In this document: piece after piece, positions 1 to 6,308 of the stretch
How positions within the stretch are numbered: position 1 is the first letter of the stretch
Layout of the letters: each line of letters begins with the position of its first letter
Assembly: GCA_947624315.1 (NCBI GenBank)
Contig: CANQJU010000044.1
Span: 1 to 8,021, forward strand
DNA from: an uncultured Bacilli bacterium
GTDB lineage: Bacteria; Bacillota_I; Bacilli_A; ML615J-28; CAG-698
Direction: 5' to 3'
Length of the DNA stretch: 8,021 bases
The notes under the pieces: generated by a model
Database searches by the model: none
What the model saw: the letters and a program-made list of their open reading frames with translations, nothing else
Told to the model about the DNA's origin: nothing
Made by a program: the position numbers and the translations under genes

Positions 1-35
1 GTGTTATTTTTTTACAAAATAAATTACATTTTATC

Positions 36-64
36 TTTATATTTTAAGTTGTTTTTGATATAAT
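36..64 (+). promoter_or_regulatory. Sigma-A-type promoter of the purB-purA operon
   Basis: A perfect TATAAT (59-64) is preceded by TG at 56-57, making an extended -10 element. A weaker -35-like TTTATA (36-41) lies 17 bp upstream. Transcription would start near 71, leaving a leader of only about 16 nt before purB. There is therefore no room for a riboswitch or attenuator downstream of this promoter. No PurR-like operator is evident in the 86 nt visible, but the region further upstream is outside the window. Confidence 0.75.
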
Positions 65-73
65 AAATACATA

Positions 74-80
74 AGAGGTG
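74..80 (+). promoter_or_regulatory. Ribosome binding site fixing the purB start
   Basis: AGAGGTG lies 6 nt before ATG at 87. The alternative in-frame GTG at 78 is part of this Shine-Dalgarno sequence and has no ribosome site of its own, so ATG 87 is preferred. Confidence 0.8.
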
Positions 81-86
81 AAGATA

Positions 87-1379
87 ATGATTGACCGCTA
101 TAGCAGTAAAGAAATGAAAGCAATATGGAGTGATGAAAATCGTTTTGCATCTTTTCTTGAAGTGGAAAAAGCCAGTGTTTTATCACTTGCTGAATTGGGA
201 ATAGTCCCTTATGATGATGCAGTTTTGATAAATGAAAAAGCTGATTTTTCTGTTGAAAGAATTAAAGAATTAGAGGAAATTACCCATCATGATGTTATTG
301 CTTTTACGAGAACTGTTTCCGAATATCTTGGTGATGAGAAGAAATGGTTTCATTATGGTTTAACTAGTACTGATGTTGTTGATAGTGCTAACGCCTTAAT
401 GTTACAAAAAGCTAATGATATTATTGAAGGACGAGCTTTAGATTTTTTAAATGATTTAAAAGAAAAAGCTTTAAAATATAAGAATTTACCATGCATCGGA
501 AGAACTCATGGAATACATGCGGAAATAACCTCTTTTGGATTAAAATGGCTTAATTTTTATGATGAATTGAGAAGAAATATTAATATATTTAATGAGGCTC
601 GACAAGAAGTAGAAGTGATAAAATTAAGTGGTGCTGTAGGTAATTATGTTTTGATTCCTGTGGAAACTGAAGAGCTAACAGCTGAAAAGTTAGGCTTAGG
701 TTATGCTAAAATTTCCACACAAGTTTTGTCTCGTGATCGCTTTAGCGCATATATTATGTCTCTTGGACTTATTGCTTCAACATTAGAAAAAATTGCTACC
801 GAAATACGTTTGTTATCGAGAACAGAAATTAAAGAAGTTGAAGAATATTTTAGTAGTGGTCAAAAAGGTTCGAGTGCTATGCCTCATAAGAGAAATCCTA
901 TTGCTTCTGAAAATATATGTGGATGTAGTAGAATTGTTCGCAGCTATATTAATGTTGCTTTAGAAAATAATATTTTATGGAGTGAAAGAGATATAAGTCA
1001 TTCCTCTGCTGAGAGAATTATGCTTCCTGATGTCACAACATTAATTGATTATATGCTTACGAGAATGCATAAAATTGTTAGCAAATTGACTATATTTGAG
1101 GAAAATATAGTAGGAAATATTTGGCTAACAAATGGTCTAGTTTTCTCTGGTAGAGTACTCTCAAAAATGATTAATCTTGGTTTTACAAGAGAATATGCTT
1201 ATGATTTGATTCAACAAGTTGCCTTTCAAACAATGAATGGAGACAAATCATTTGATGAATATTTAATGGAAAGTGAAATTGCAAAGTATTTAACAATTGA
1301 TGAAATAAAGGATTGTTTTGATGAAAAGTATTATTTAAAAAATGTTAATAAAATTTATCAAAGAATATTAGGTGAATAA
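87..1379 (+). CDS. purB: Adenylosuccinate lyase
   Basis: This 430-residue cytosolic enzyme of the fumarase/aspartase superfamily normally works as a homotetramer. It releases fumarate from adenylosuccinate to give AMP, and from SAICAR to give AICAR in de novo purine synthesis. The superfamily signature GSSAMPHKRNP is at about 261-271, and its flexible loop carries the catalytic serine. Other active-site motifs are THHDV (66-70), GLTSTDVVD (91-99), GRTHG (138-142, with the catalytic His at 141) and the conserved SERDISHSSAER segment (299-310). The length matches Bacillus PurB (about 430). I chose ATG 87 over GTG 78 because the GTG lies inside the ribosome site. It is the first gene of a tight operon with purA, whose start follows the TAA stop by 1 nt. 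All key residues are present, so the enzyme should be active. Confidence 0.96.
   Translation: MIDRYSSKEMKAIWSDENRFASFLEVEKASVLSLAELGIVPYDDAVLINEKADFSVERIKELEEITHHDVIAFTRTVSEYLGDEKKWFHYGLTSTDVVDSANALMLQKANDIIEGRALDFLNDLKEKALKYKNLPCIGRTHGIHAEITSFGLKWLNFYDELRRNINIFNEARQEVEVIKLSGAVGNYVLIPVETEELTAEKLGLGYAKISTQVLSRDRFSAYIMSLGLIASTLEKIATEIRLLSRTEIKEVEEYFSSGQKGSSAMPHKRNPIASENICGCSRIVRSYINVALENNILWSERDISHSSAERIMLPDVTTLIDYMLTRMHKIVSKLTIFEENIVGNIWLTNGLVFSGRVLSKMINLGFTREYAYDLIQQVAFQTMNGDKSFDEYLMESEIAKYLTIDEIKDCFDEKYYLKNVNKIYQRILGE
1370..1374 (+). promoter_or_regulatory. Ribosome binding site fixing the purA start
   Basis: AGGTG, inside the last codons of purB, lies 6 nt before ATG 1381. An in-frame GTG at 1372 is part of this site and would need an 8-nt overlap with purB without a ribosome site of its own. 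ATG 1381 is therefore the better start. Confidence 0.75.
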
Positions 1380-1380
1380 A

Positions 1381-2661
1381 ATGAAAAGATCAGTAGTTGT
1401 AATAGGAAGTCAATGGGGAGACGAAGGAAAAGGAAAAATAACAAATTATTTAAGTGAAAAGGCTGACTTTGTTGTTCGTTATCAAGGCGGTGACAATGCT
1501 GGACATACTATCCAATTCGGAGGAACAACATATAAATTGCATTTAATTCCTTCAGGAATATTTAATGCCAATATTATAAATGTTTTAGGAAATGGTATGG
1601 TTATTAATCCTCGCAATCTATTAGAGGAAATCAATAATTTGAAATCATTGGGTTATGATTGTAAAAACCTAAGAATAAGTGAAAGAGCACAAGTTATTTT
1701 AGATTACCATTTGGAATTAGATGCTTTAAAAGAAAAGGCACTAGGAAGTGGTAAAATAGGAACTACTAAAAAGGGTATTGGACCTGCTTATACTGATAAA
1801 ACTTCTCGTGAAGGTATTCGTATGGTTGATTTTGTTTCTAGTGATTTTAAGAAATTATATTCTGAAAAATTAAATAAAAAGAATGAAGAAATTGCTAGAT
1901 TAGGTGGAGAGACTATTGATTTTGAAAAGACTTATTTAGAATATAAAGAAATTGCTGATCAAATTCAAGAATATGTTTGTGATACAATAACATTACTTAA
2001 TGATGGAATTAGAAATGGTAAAAAGATTTTATTTGAGGGAGCTCAAGGAGCAATGCTTGATGTTGATTTTGGATCATATCCATTTGTAACTTCATCTAAT
2101 GCAACTTCAGGTGGTGTATGCAGTGGTAGTGGTGTTGGCCCAACATTCATTGATGAAATTATTGGTGTTGTTAAATCTTATTCAACAAGAGTAGGTAGTG
2201 GAGTATTCCCTAGTGAATTTGAAGATGAAGTAGCTAAAGATATTCGTGAACGCGCTCATGAGTATGGAACAACTACCAAGAGACCTCGTCGTATCGGTTG
2301 GCTTGATTGTGTTGTTTTAAAATATAGTACTATGGTATGTGGTTTTACAGGAATATCATTAATGCTTCTAGATATTTTAAGTGGATTAGAACAAATCAAA
2401 ATTTGTACTGCTTATAAAGTTGATGGAAAGATTATTACAACTGTTCCTGCAAACAATAAGTTATATGAAAAATGTGAACCGGTTTATGAAACTTTACCAG
2501 GTTGGAAAGAAGATATTAGTAAAGTTACCTCATTTTCTCAACTTCCAGAAAATGCTAAACATTATATTGAAAGAATAGAAGAACTTGTGGGAGTGAAGGT
2601 CAAATGCTTTAGCGTTGGTCCTGACAAAACTCAAACAATTATGCGTGAGGAAATATTTTAA
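1381..2661 (+). CDS. purA: Adenylosuccinate synthetase
   Basis: This 426-residue cytosolic enzyme uses GTP to join IMP and aspartate into adenylosuccinate, the first committed step to AMP. PurB completes the conversion. The N-terminal QWGDEGKGK (11-19) is the phosphate-binding loop with catalytic Asp14, and GGDNAGHT (36-43) carries catalytic His42. GTTKKGIGPAY (127-137) is the IMP-binding signature, FEGAQGAMLD (218-227) follows, and YSTRVGSG (267-274) leads to the TTTKRPRRIGWLD segment (297-309). The C-terminal SVGPDKTQT (411-419) is also typical. Length is normal for Bacilli (about 430). The start lies 1 nt after purB and the stop overlaps the next gene's ATG, so the three are probably translationally coupled. 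Oddities are Lys300, where Bacillus PurA, as I recall it, has Gly (TTTGRPRR), and Leu at the position of the E. coli guanine-contact Lys (MLLD for TKLD). I expect a functional enzyme. Confidence 0.96.
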   Translation: MKRSVVVIGSQWGDEGKGKITNYLSEKADFVVRYQGGDNAGHTIQFGGTTYKLHLIPSGIFNANIINVLGNGMVINPRNLLEEINNLKSLGYDCKNLRISERAQVILDYHLELDALKEKALGSGKIGTTKKGIGPAYTDKTSREGIRMVDFVSSDFKKLYSEKLNKKNEEIARLGGETIDFEKTYLEYKEIADQIQEYVCDTITLLNDGIRNGKKILFEGAQGAMLDVDFGSYPFVTSSNATSGGVCSGSGVGPTFIDEIIGVVKSYSTRVGSGVFPSEFEDEVAKDIRERAHEYGTTTKRPRRIGWLDCVVLKYSTMVCGFTGISLMLLDILSGLEQIKICTAYKVDGKIITTVPANNKLYEKCEPVYETLPGWKEDISKVTSFSQLPENAKHYIERIEELVGVKVKCFSVGPDKTQTIMREEIF

Positions 2662-4079
2662 TGGATAAAAAATATGATGTTATTATAGTTGGCGCAGGTC
2701 CAACAGGTATATTTACCGCTTATGAACTTATGGTCAAAAGTCCTGATAAAAAAGTATTACTAATTGATAAAGGACATGATATTAATGACCGTAATTGTCC
2801 AATTTTAAATAAAAAACTAAAACAATGCCCTCAAAATCTCCAAGGACATGCTGGGTGCAAACCAAGTTGTTCAATGACAGCTGGCTTTGGTGGTAGTGGC
2901 GCTTATTCTGATGGCAAATTCAATATCACTAATGAATTTGGTGGATGGATGAATGAATATCTTGATGATGATGAGGTATTAGAGTTAATCAAATATGTTG
3001 ATCAAATTAACTTGGAGCATGGTGCTCCTAAAGAATTAACTGATCCAACAACCAAAGAAGTTTATGAAATTGAAAAACAAGCTATGAGTGTTGGTCTTAA
3101 ACTTTTAAAAGGAGAAGTAAGACATTTAGGAACTGAAGTCAATTTGGAAGTTTTAAGAAGCATTAATAAGAAATTAAAAGAACATATTGATTGCTTATTT
3201 AGAACAATGGTTGAAGATTTGATTGTTGAAGAAGGCAAAGTTAAAGGTGTTGTTTTAGAAAATGGAGAAAAAATATATTCTGAATATGTTGTTTTAGGAG
3301 TCGGCCGTGGTGGAAGTGATTGGCTAACTAAAGTTTTAACTCAATATGGTGTTAAGTTTAAAAACAATCGCGTTGATGTTGGTGTTAGAGTTGAAACAAA
3401 TGATATTATTATGGAAAATATTAATAAAAACCTTTATGAAGGTAAATTCATTTTTAATACAAGCGTTGGCACTCAAGTAAGAACATTTTGTTCAAATCCA
3501 AGTGGACATGTAGTTATTGAAAATCATGAAGGTATTATGGTATGCAATGGACATTCATATCATGATGCTAAACTTGGTTCGAAAAATACAAATTTTGCTT
3601 TGCTTGTATCTCATGAATTTGATGATCCATTTAAAGATCCTAATGAATATGCTAAAGCTATTTCTCATTTAGCTAATAAGTTAAGTGGTGGTAGTGTTAT
3701 TGTTCAAAAATATGGAGATATTTTAAAAGGTCGTCGTTCTACAAAAAAGAGAATTGAAGAAGGATTTGTTAAACCAACATTAAAAGAAGCAGTTCCTGGT
3801 GATTTGGGTTTGATTTTACCTTATAATACTATGAAATCATTGATTGAAATGATTGAAGCCCTAAATCATGTTACTCCTGGTATTGCTAGTGATCATACTT
3901 TATTTTATGGGGTTGAGGCTAAGTTTTATTCAGATCGTGTTGAAGTTAACAATAATTTTGAAACTGCTATTGAAAACTTATATGTTGGTGGTGATGGAGC
4001 CGGAATTACACGTGGACTTGCTCAAGCAGGTGCTAATGGTGTAAAGATTGCTCGTGCAATAAGTGAAAAAAATAAATAA
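2661..4079 (+). CDS. FAD-dependent dehydrogenase, COG2509-like family
   Basis: This 472-residue flavoprotein has an N-terminal Rossmann FAD-binding fold. DVIIVGAGPTG (6-16) is the dinucleotide loop, and the acidic residue at the end of beta-2 is Asp36 (LLIDKG). A cysteine-bearing stretch (Cys46, 56, 66 and 70) leads to GFGGSGAYSDGKFN (75-88), a hallmark of the family. A second strand-loop, VVLGVGRGGSDWL, lies near 210-222, and GRRST occurs in the middle of the C-terminal half. NLYVGGDGAG (439-448) is the C-terminal FAD-binding motif. I recognise the uncharacterised dehydrogenase family COG2509, whose substrate is unknown to me. There is no signal peptide or membrane helix, so it is probably cytosolic. 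ATG 2661 overlaps the purA stop by 1 nt (TAATG), and TGAGGA (2646-2651) lies 9 nt upstream. Co-transcription with purBA is clear. A role in purine metabolism is only a guess. It could simply be a passenger redox enzyme. Confidence 0.85.
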   Translation: MDKKYDVIIVGAGPTGIFTAYELMVKSPDKKVLLIDKGHDINDRNCPILNKKLKQCPQNLQGHAGCKPSCSMTAGFGGSGAYSDGKFNITNEFGGWMNEYLDDDEVLELIKYVDQINLEHGAPKELTDPTTKEVYEIEKQAMSVGLKLLKGEVRHLGTEVNLEVLRSINKKLKEHIDCLFRTMVEDLIVEEGKVKGVVLENGEKIYSEYVVLGVGRGGSDWLTKVLTQYGVKFKNNRVDVGVRVETNDIIMENINKNLYEGKFIFNTSVGTQVRTFCSNPSGHVVIENHEGIMVCNGHSYHDAKLGSKNTNFALLVSHEFDDPFKDPNEYAKAISHLANKLSGGSVIVQKYGDILKGRRSTKKRIEEGFVKPTLKEAVPGDLGLILPYNTMKSLIEMIEALNHVTPGIASDHTLFYGVEAKFYSDRVEVNNNFETAIENLYVGGDGAGITRGLAQAGANGVKIARAISEKNK

Positions 4080-4086
4080 AAAATAT

Positions 4087-4113
4087 GGTTGATTGTATAA
4101 ATCAACCTTTTTT
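4087..4113 (+). terminator. Rho-independent terminator of the purB-purA-flavoprotein operon
   Basis: A perfect 8-bp stem GGTTGATT/AATCAACC (4087-4094 and 4100-4107) closes a 5-nt loop and is followed directly by six T (4108-4113). It begins 8 nt after the flavoprotein stop codon, which closes the three-gene operon. Confidence 0.9.
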
Positions 4114-4153
4114 AGTACTTCAAAATGAAATTCATATTTTTTATAAAATCATG

Positions 4154-4166
4154 GTCAAATTTTGAC
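4154..4166. repeat. 13-bp perfect palindrome in the intergenic gap
   Basis: GTCAAA-T-TTTGAC is a perfect inverted repeat with a single central base. It lies 41 nt after the operon terminator and about 200 nt before the next gene. It is too compact for an RNA hairpin and has no T-tract. It could be an operator, but the TTGACT it contains (4162-4167) has no suitably spaced -10, so no promoter can be assigned. Confidence 0.4.
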
Positions 4167-4200
4167 TTTAAGTAATAAAATATAGAAGAATGTATAAAAA

Positions 4201-4212
4201 TGCCAAAAAAGG
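4201..4212 (+). repeat. Direct repeat TGCCAAAAAAGG, copy 1
   Basis: These 12 bases are repeated exactly at 4352-4363, where they lead into the ribosome site of the small membrane protein gene. This upstream copy is preceded by TATAAA (4193-4198), as the downstream copy is by TATAAT. It is not followed by an AGGAGG or a usable reading frame. The overlapping ATG at 4200 opens only five codons. Confidence 0.5.
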
Positions 4213-4267
4213 TTTAATATTTCGCTTTATTTCGATTTTTTCTTTTGATGTGAATAAATAATTAGGT

Positions 4268-4336
4268 AAATGTTTTTAACAAAATAAAGAAAATATATAA
4301 TGACATTTAAAAAACATTTGTACATTTTTGAAATGT
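4268..4336. promoter_or_regulatory. Cluster of ACATTT/AAATGT hexamers over a promoter
   Basis: The hexamer ACATTT occurs at 4303, 4314 and 4322, and its reverse complement AAATGT at 4268 and 4331. The last two copies form a 15-bp inverted repeat ACATTT-TTG-AAATGT (4322-4336) lying in the spacer between the -35 and -10 of the gene at 4373. The first two direct copies are 11 bp apart, about one helical turn. The arrangement suggests a repressor or activator site, but AT-rich composition makes chance matches easier. Confidence 0.4.
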
Positions 4337-4346
4337 GTGGTATAAT
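4318..4346 (+). promoter_or_regulatory. Promoter of the small membrane protein gene
   Basis: TATAAT (4341-4346) has an extended -10 TGG just upstream (4338-4340). A poor -35-like TTGTAC (4318-4323) is 17 bp away. The predicted start near 4353 gives a leader of about 20 nt, which contains copy 2 of the TGCCAAAAAAGG repeat (4352-4363) and the AGGAGG ribosome site (4361-4366). The weak -35 and strong extended -10 fit an activator-assisted or operator-controlled promoter. Confidence 0.7.
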
Positions 4347-4372
4347 TAATTTGCCAAAAAAGGAGGAATATC

Positions 4373-4849
4373 ATGGCAAACAAAAACAACGATAAGTTAA
4401 TTAATTTTATTATTTTTGTTGTAGGTGTTCTTGCAACATTGTGTATCTTCTTACCTGCATTAGTTGTAGGGAAAGGTGACAGTCAAACTTCATTTAGTGG
4501 ATTAAAAGTAACTTTTGGATCTGAAATTGTTGGATTGGGTTCATTAGCTAACTCTAGATTACCATTTAGCTTTTTAGCATTACTTGCTTATTTATTGCCA
4601 ATCGTTGGTGGTGTATTAATGTTAGTTGCTAACAAGAAAAGTTTAGTTTTAAAGATTTGCGCTGTTGTTTTATTCTTAGCTGCAACTATTTTATTGTTCT
4701 TATTACCAACTTATACTAAAGTTGTAACAGAAACTATTTTAGGTAATGCAAGTGATAAACTAGGTGGATCACTAGCATGGGGATCAATTGTTGCTGCTGT
4801 ATTATCTATTTTAGGATTATTAGGTAGTGCATATAAAATCGTTAAATAA
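4373..4849 (+). CDS. Small four-helix integral membrane protein of unknown function
   Basis: I do not recognise this 158-residue protein. Four hydrophobic segments are visible at about 10-32, 64-86, 91-112 and 134-155. Lysines near the N-terminus (4, 8), between helices 2 and 3 (Lys88-Lys89) and at the C-terminus (155, 158) predict both ends and the short 2-3 loop inside. Two loops would face outside: residues 33-63 (polar, Gly/Ser-rich) and 113-133 (Thr/Asn/Gly-rich). There is no cleavable-signal pattern, no Cys pair and no charged residue within the helices to suggest transport chemistry. The start is secure: AGGAGG (4361-4366) lies 6 nt before the ATG, with an extended -10 promoter upstream. 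It is transcribed alone, between two terminators. The strong initiation signals suggest appreciable expression. It could be a small envelope or stress protein, but no function is assigned. Confidence 0.8.
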   Translation: MANKNNDKLINFIIFVVGVLATLCIFLPALVVGKGDSQTSFSGLKVTFGSEIVGLGSLANSRLPFSFLALLAYLLPIVGGVLMLVANKKSLVLKICAVVLFLAATILLFLLPTYTKVVTETILGNASDKLGGSLAWGSIVAAVLSILGLLGSAYKIVK

Positions 4850-4852
4850 CAA

Positions 4853-4881
4853 AAAAATGTTGCTTTTTAGGCAACATTTTT
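4853..4881. terminator. Bidirectional terminator between convergent genes
   Basis: The stem arms are AAAAATGTTGC (4853-4863) and GCAACATTTTT (4871-4881), around a 7-nt loop. On the forward strand it ends in a T-run (4877-4881) and serves the membrane protein gene. On the reverse strand a seven-base T-run (complement of 4851-4857) serves the antiporter gene. The antiporter stop codon (4867-4869) lies in the loop, and its last codons form one arm. Confidence 0.88.
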
Positions 4882-6195
4882 ATTATCTTCAGGTTGATTA
4901 AGTGGTGGTATAGGTTCATCAGGAGTTGGTGGATTTTTATCACCTTTTTTTTGACGAACGATATCTCCAGTTCTCTCTAGAGCCATTTTAGCAAATACAG
5001 GTCCAAATAATTCATATATGAAGATACCCGCAAGAACGATTGTTTGAATCATTTTTCCAGTTTCTCCACATTCATTGGCTACGGTAATAACCATACCAAT
5101 GGCTACACCACCTTGAGGAAGCAAAGTAATACCTAAATTGTTGCGGACTATTTTATCAGATCCGCCAAGTAAGCATCCCAAATATGCTCCACAATATTTA
5201 CCGATAATTCTTGCTAAAATATAAACAATACCAATTAATCCGGCATTTAGTAAAATTTTAAAATCTAATTCAGCACCAGCTAATGTAAAGAAAGCAATCA
5301 TTAGCGGTGGAGTAAACTTATCAATTACTTTTGTTTGTGTTTTAAATGTTTCTTTATCAATCATGTTAGTTACAGTCATACCTATAACCATTGGCACAAG
5401 AATTGGTGACAAATTGAAATAGTGAGCTGCTGTAACACTTAAAAATACACAAACAATTGCTAAAGACAAGTATGTATCATTTTTATCGTGTTTAGCAAAG
5501 TTTTTAATAATTTTATTAGAAACGAAACCAACAAGTAAACCAACTACAATACCCAAAGCAATTGATAAACCTAATTCCTTTAATGGAGTTAATATAATTT
5601 TACCAATATTAATTGCTTCTCCATTATTATTAATTAAAGCTTTAGCAACCGCTAAACTTACACCGAATATGATAATACCAACGCCATCATCTAATCCAAC
5701 GACTGGCAAAATGGTATCAGTTAATTTTCCGCTAGCATTATATCTCTTTATTATCATCATTAATGGAGCCGGTGCCGTTGCACAAGCAATAGATGATAAT
5801 AATAAGGCAACCGCTAAACTTTGTTTAAAAATAACTAAAGCTAAGAAAACAACTAGAGTTGTCATGATAGCTTGAACAAAGGTGACTATTAATATTTCTT
5901 TTGCTGAATTTTTGTATTTTGGTATCCATAACTCCATTCCTATTGAATAGGCAATAAAACCAATAGCAATATTAGAAATAATTTTTAGTCCATCTGTTAT
6001 TTCTTCGGTAACCAAATGAAAAACAGGTCCAACTAATATTCCTGCGACTATATATCCTGTTACAGCTGGAATATTTATTTTTTCGGCGAGTTTTCCTAAA
6101 ATTATACCAAGAAGAACTAAGACGCAAAGCATCATAAGTTCGTAGTATATATCAAACTCTAAACCTTCTAAAATATTTAGAAACGTAAATATCAT
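4867..6195 (-). CDS. CPA2-type cation:proton antiporter (downstream paralog)
   Basis: A polytopic membrane protein of 442 residues with the Na+/H+ exchanger fold and roughly 12-13 hydrophobic segments. Such proteins exchange Na+ or K+ for H+ to control pH and ion content. Visible family motifs are PAVTGYIVAGILVGP (43-57), ATAPAP (139-144), the ion-site pair Asp169-Asp170 in GLDDGVG, KFTPPLM (293-299) with GAELD, RIIGKYCGA (329-337) with a conserved Lys, and LLPQGGVAIG (358-367). An Asp-Asp pair is known from electrogenic NapA-like members, whereas KefB/KefC carry Gln-Asp. There is no C-terminal RCK/TrkA domain, only a Pro-rich hydrophilic tail of about 30 residues. I start at ATG 6195 because the alternative TTG 6207 lies at the predicted transcription start. 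It is a close paralog of the gene at 6307-7638 but has its own promoter. The transported ion is not determined. Confidence 0.9.
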   Translation of the reverse strand: MIFTFLNILEGLEFDIYYELMMLCVLVLLGIILGKLAEKINIPAVTGYIVAGILVGPVFHLVTEEITDGLKIISNIAIGFIAYSIGMELWIPKYKNSAKEILIVTFVQAIMTTLVVFLALVIFKQSLAVALLLSSIACATAPAPLMMIIKRYNASGKLTDTILPVVGLDDGVGIIIFGVSLAVAKALINNNGEAINIGKIILTPLKELGLSIALGIVVGLLVGFVSNKIIKNFAKHDKNDTYLSLAIVCVFLSVTAAHYFNLSPILVPMVIGMTVTNMIDKETFKTQTKVIDKFTPPLMIAFFTLAGAELDFKILLNAGLIGIVYILARIIGKYCGAYLGCLLGGSDKIVRNNLGITLLPQGGVAIGMVITVANECGETGKMIQTIVLAGIFIYELFGPVFAKMALERTGDIVRQKKGDKNPPTPDEPIPPLNQPEDNKNVA

Positions 6196-6205
6196 CTTCT
6201 TTCCC
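6196..6205 (-). promoter_or_regulatory. Weak ribosome site choosing ATG 6195 over TTG 6207
   Basis: Read on the reverse strand, GGGAAAGAAG directly precedes ATG 6195. It is a poor Shine-Dalgarno sequence. The in-frame TTG at 6207 has no ribosome site and falls about where transcription should begin, so ATG 6195 is the better call. Confidence 0.5.
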
Positions 6206-6212
6206 AAAGAAT

Positions 6213-6240
6213 ATTATAGTCAAATATCTTAAAAAATCAA
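6213..6240 (-). promoter_or_regulatory. Promoter of the downstream antiporter gene
   Basis: On the reverse strand, TTGATT (6240-6235) and a perfect TATAAT (6218-6213) are separated by 16 bp. Transcription should begin near 6206, leaving a leader of only about 11 nt before ATG 6195. This promoter, plus the terminator of the upstream paralog at 6280-6308, shows that the two antiporter genes are separate units. Confidence 0.75.
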
Positions 6241-6279
6241 TTAAATATACATTGAAAACGTTTATTCAAATTAGAGGTG

Positions 6280-6308
6280 AAAAAAAGGATTATTTATTCA
6301 ATAATCCT
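6280..6308 (-). terminator. Rho-independent terminator of the upstream antiporter gene
   Basis: Read on the reverse strand, the arms AGGATTATT (6308-6300) and AATAATCCT (6294-6286) form a 9-bp stem with a 5-nt loop, followed by a T-tract opposite A6280-A6286. The first arm includes the end of the TAG stop codon (6309-6307), so the gene ends inside its terminator. Confidence 0.85.

Noticed and set aside
1..86. Purine riboswitch or attenuator ahead of purB
   Set aside because: The predicted transcription start near 71 leaves about 16 nt of leader, and no aptamer-like folding is visible in the available upstream bases.
78..86. purB start at GTG 78
   Set aside because: The GTG is part of the AGAGGTG ribosome site for ATG 87.
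4125..4175. Possible 16-residue peptide frame in the intergenic gap
   Set aside because: There is no Shine-Dalgarno sequence and no promoter with suitable spacing, and the length is within chance for AT-rich DNA.
4162..4198. Promoter formed by TTGACT (4162) and TATAAA (4193)
   Set aside because: The spacer would be 25 bp, far from the 16-18 bp used by the housekeeping sigma factor. The nearer TATAGA (4181) gives only 13 bp.
5669..5875. Forward-strand open frame of 68 codons
   Set aside because: It lies wholly antisense within the antiporter gene, lacks a ribosome site, and its codons mirror a conserved transmembrane region of the reverse-strand gene.
4867..6207. Antiporter start at TTG 6207 (446 residues)
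   Set aside because: The codon lies at the predicted transcription start and has no ribosome site. ATG 6195 has at least a weak one.
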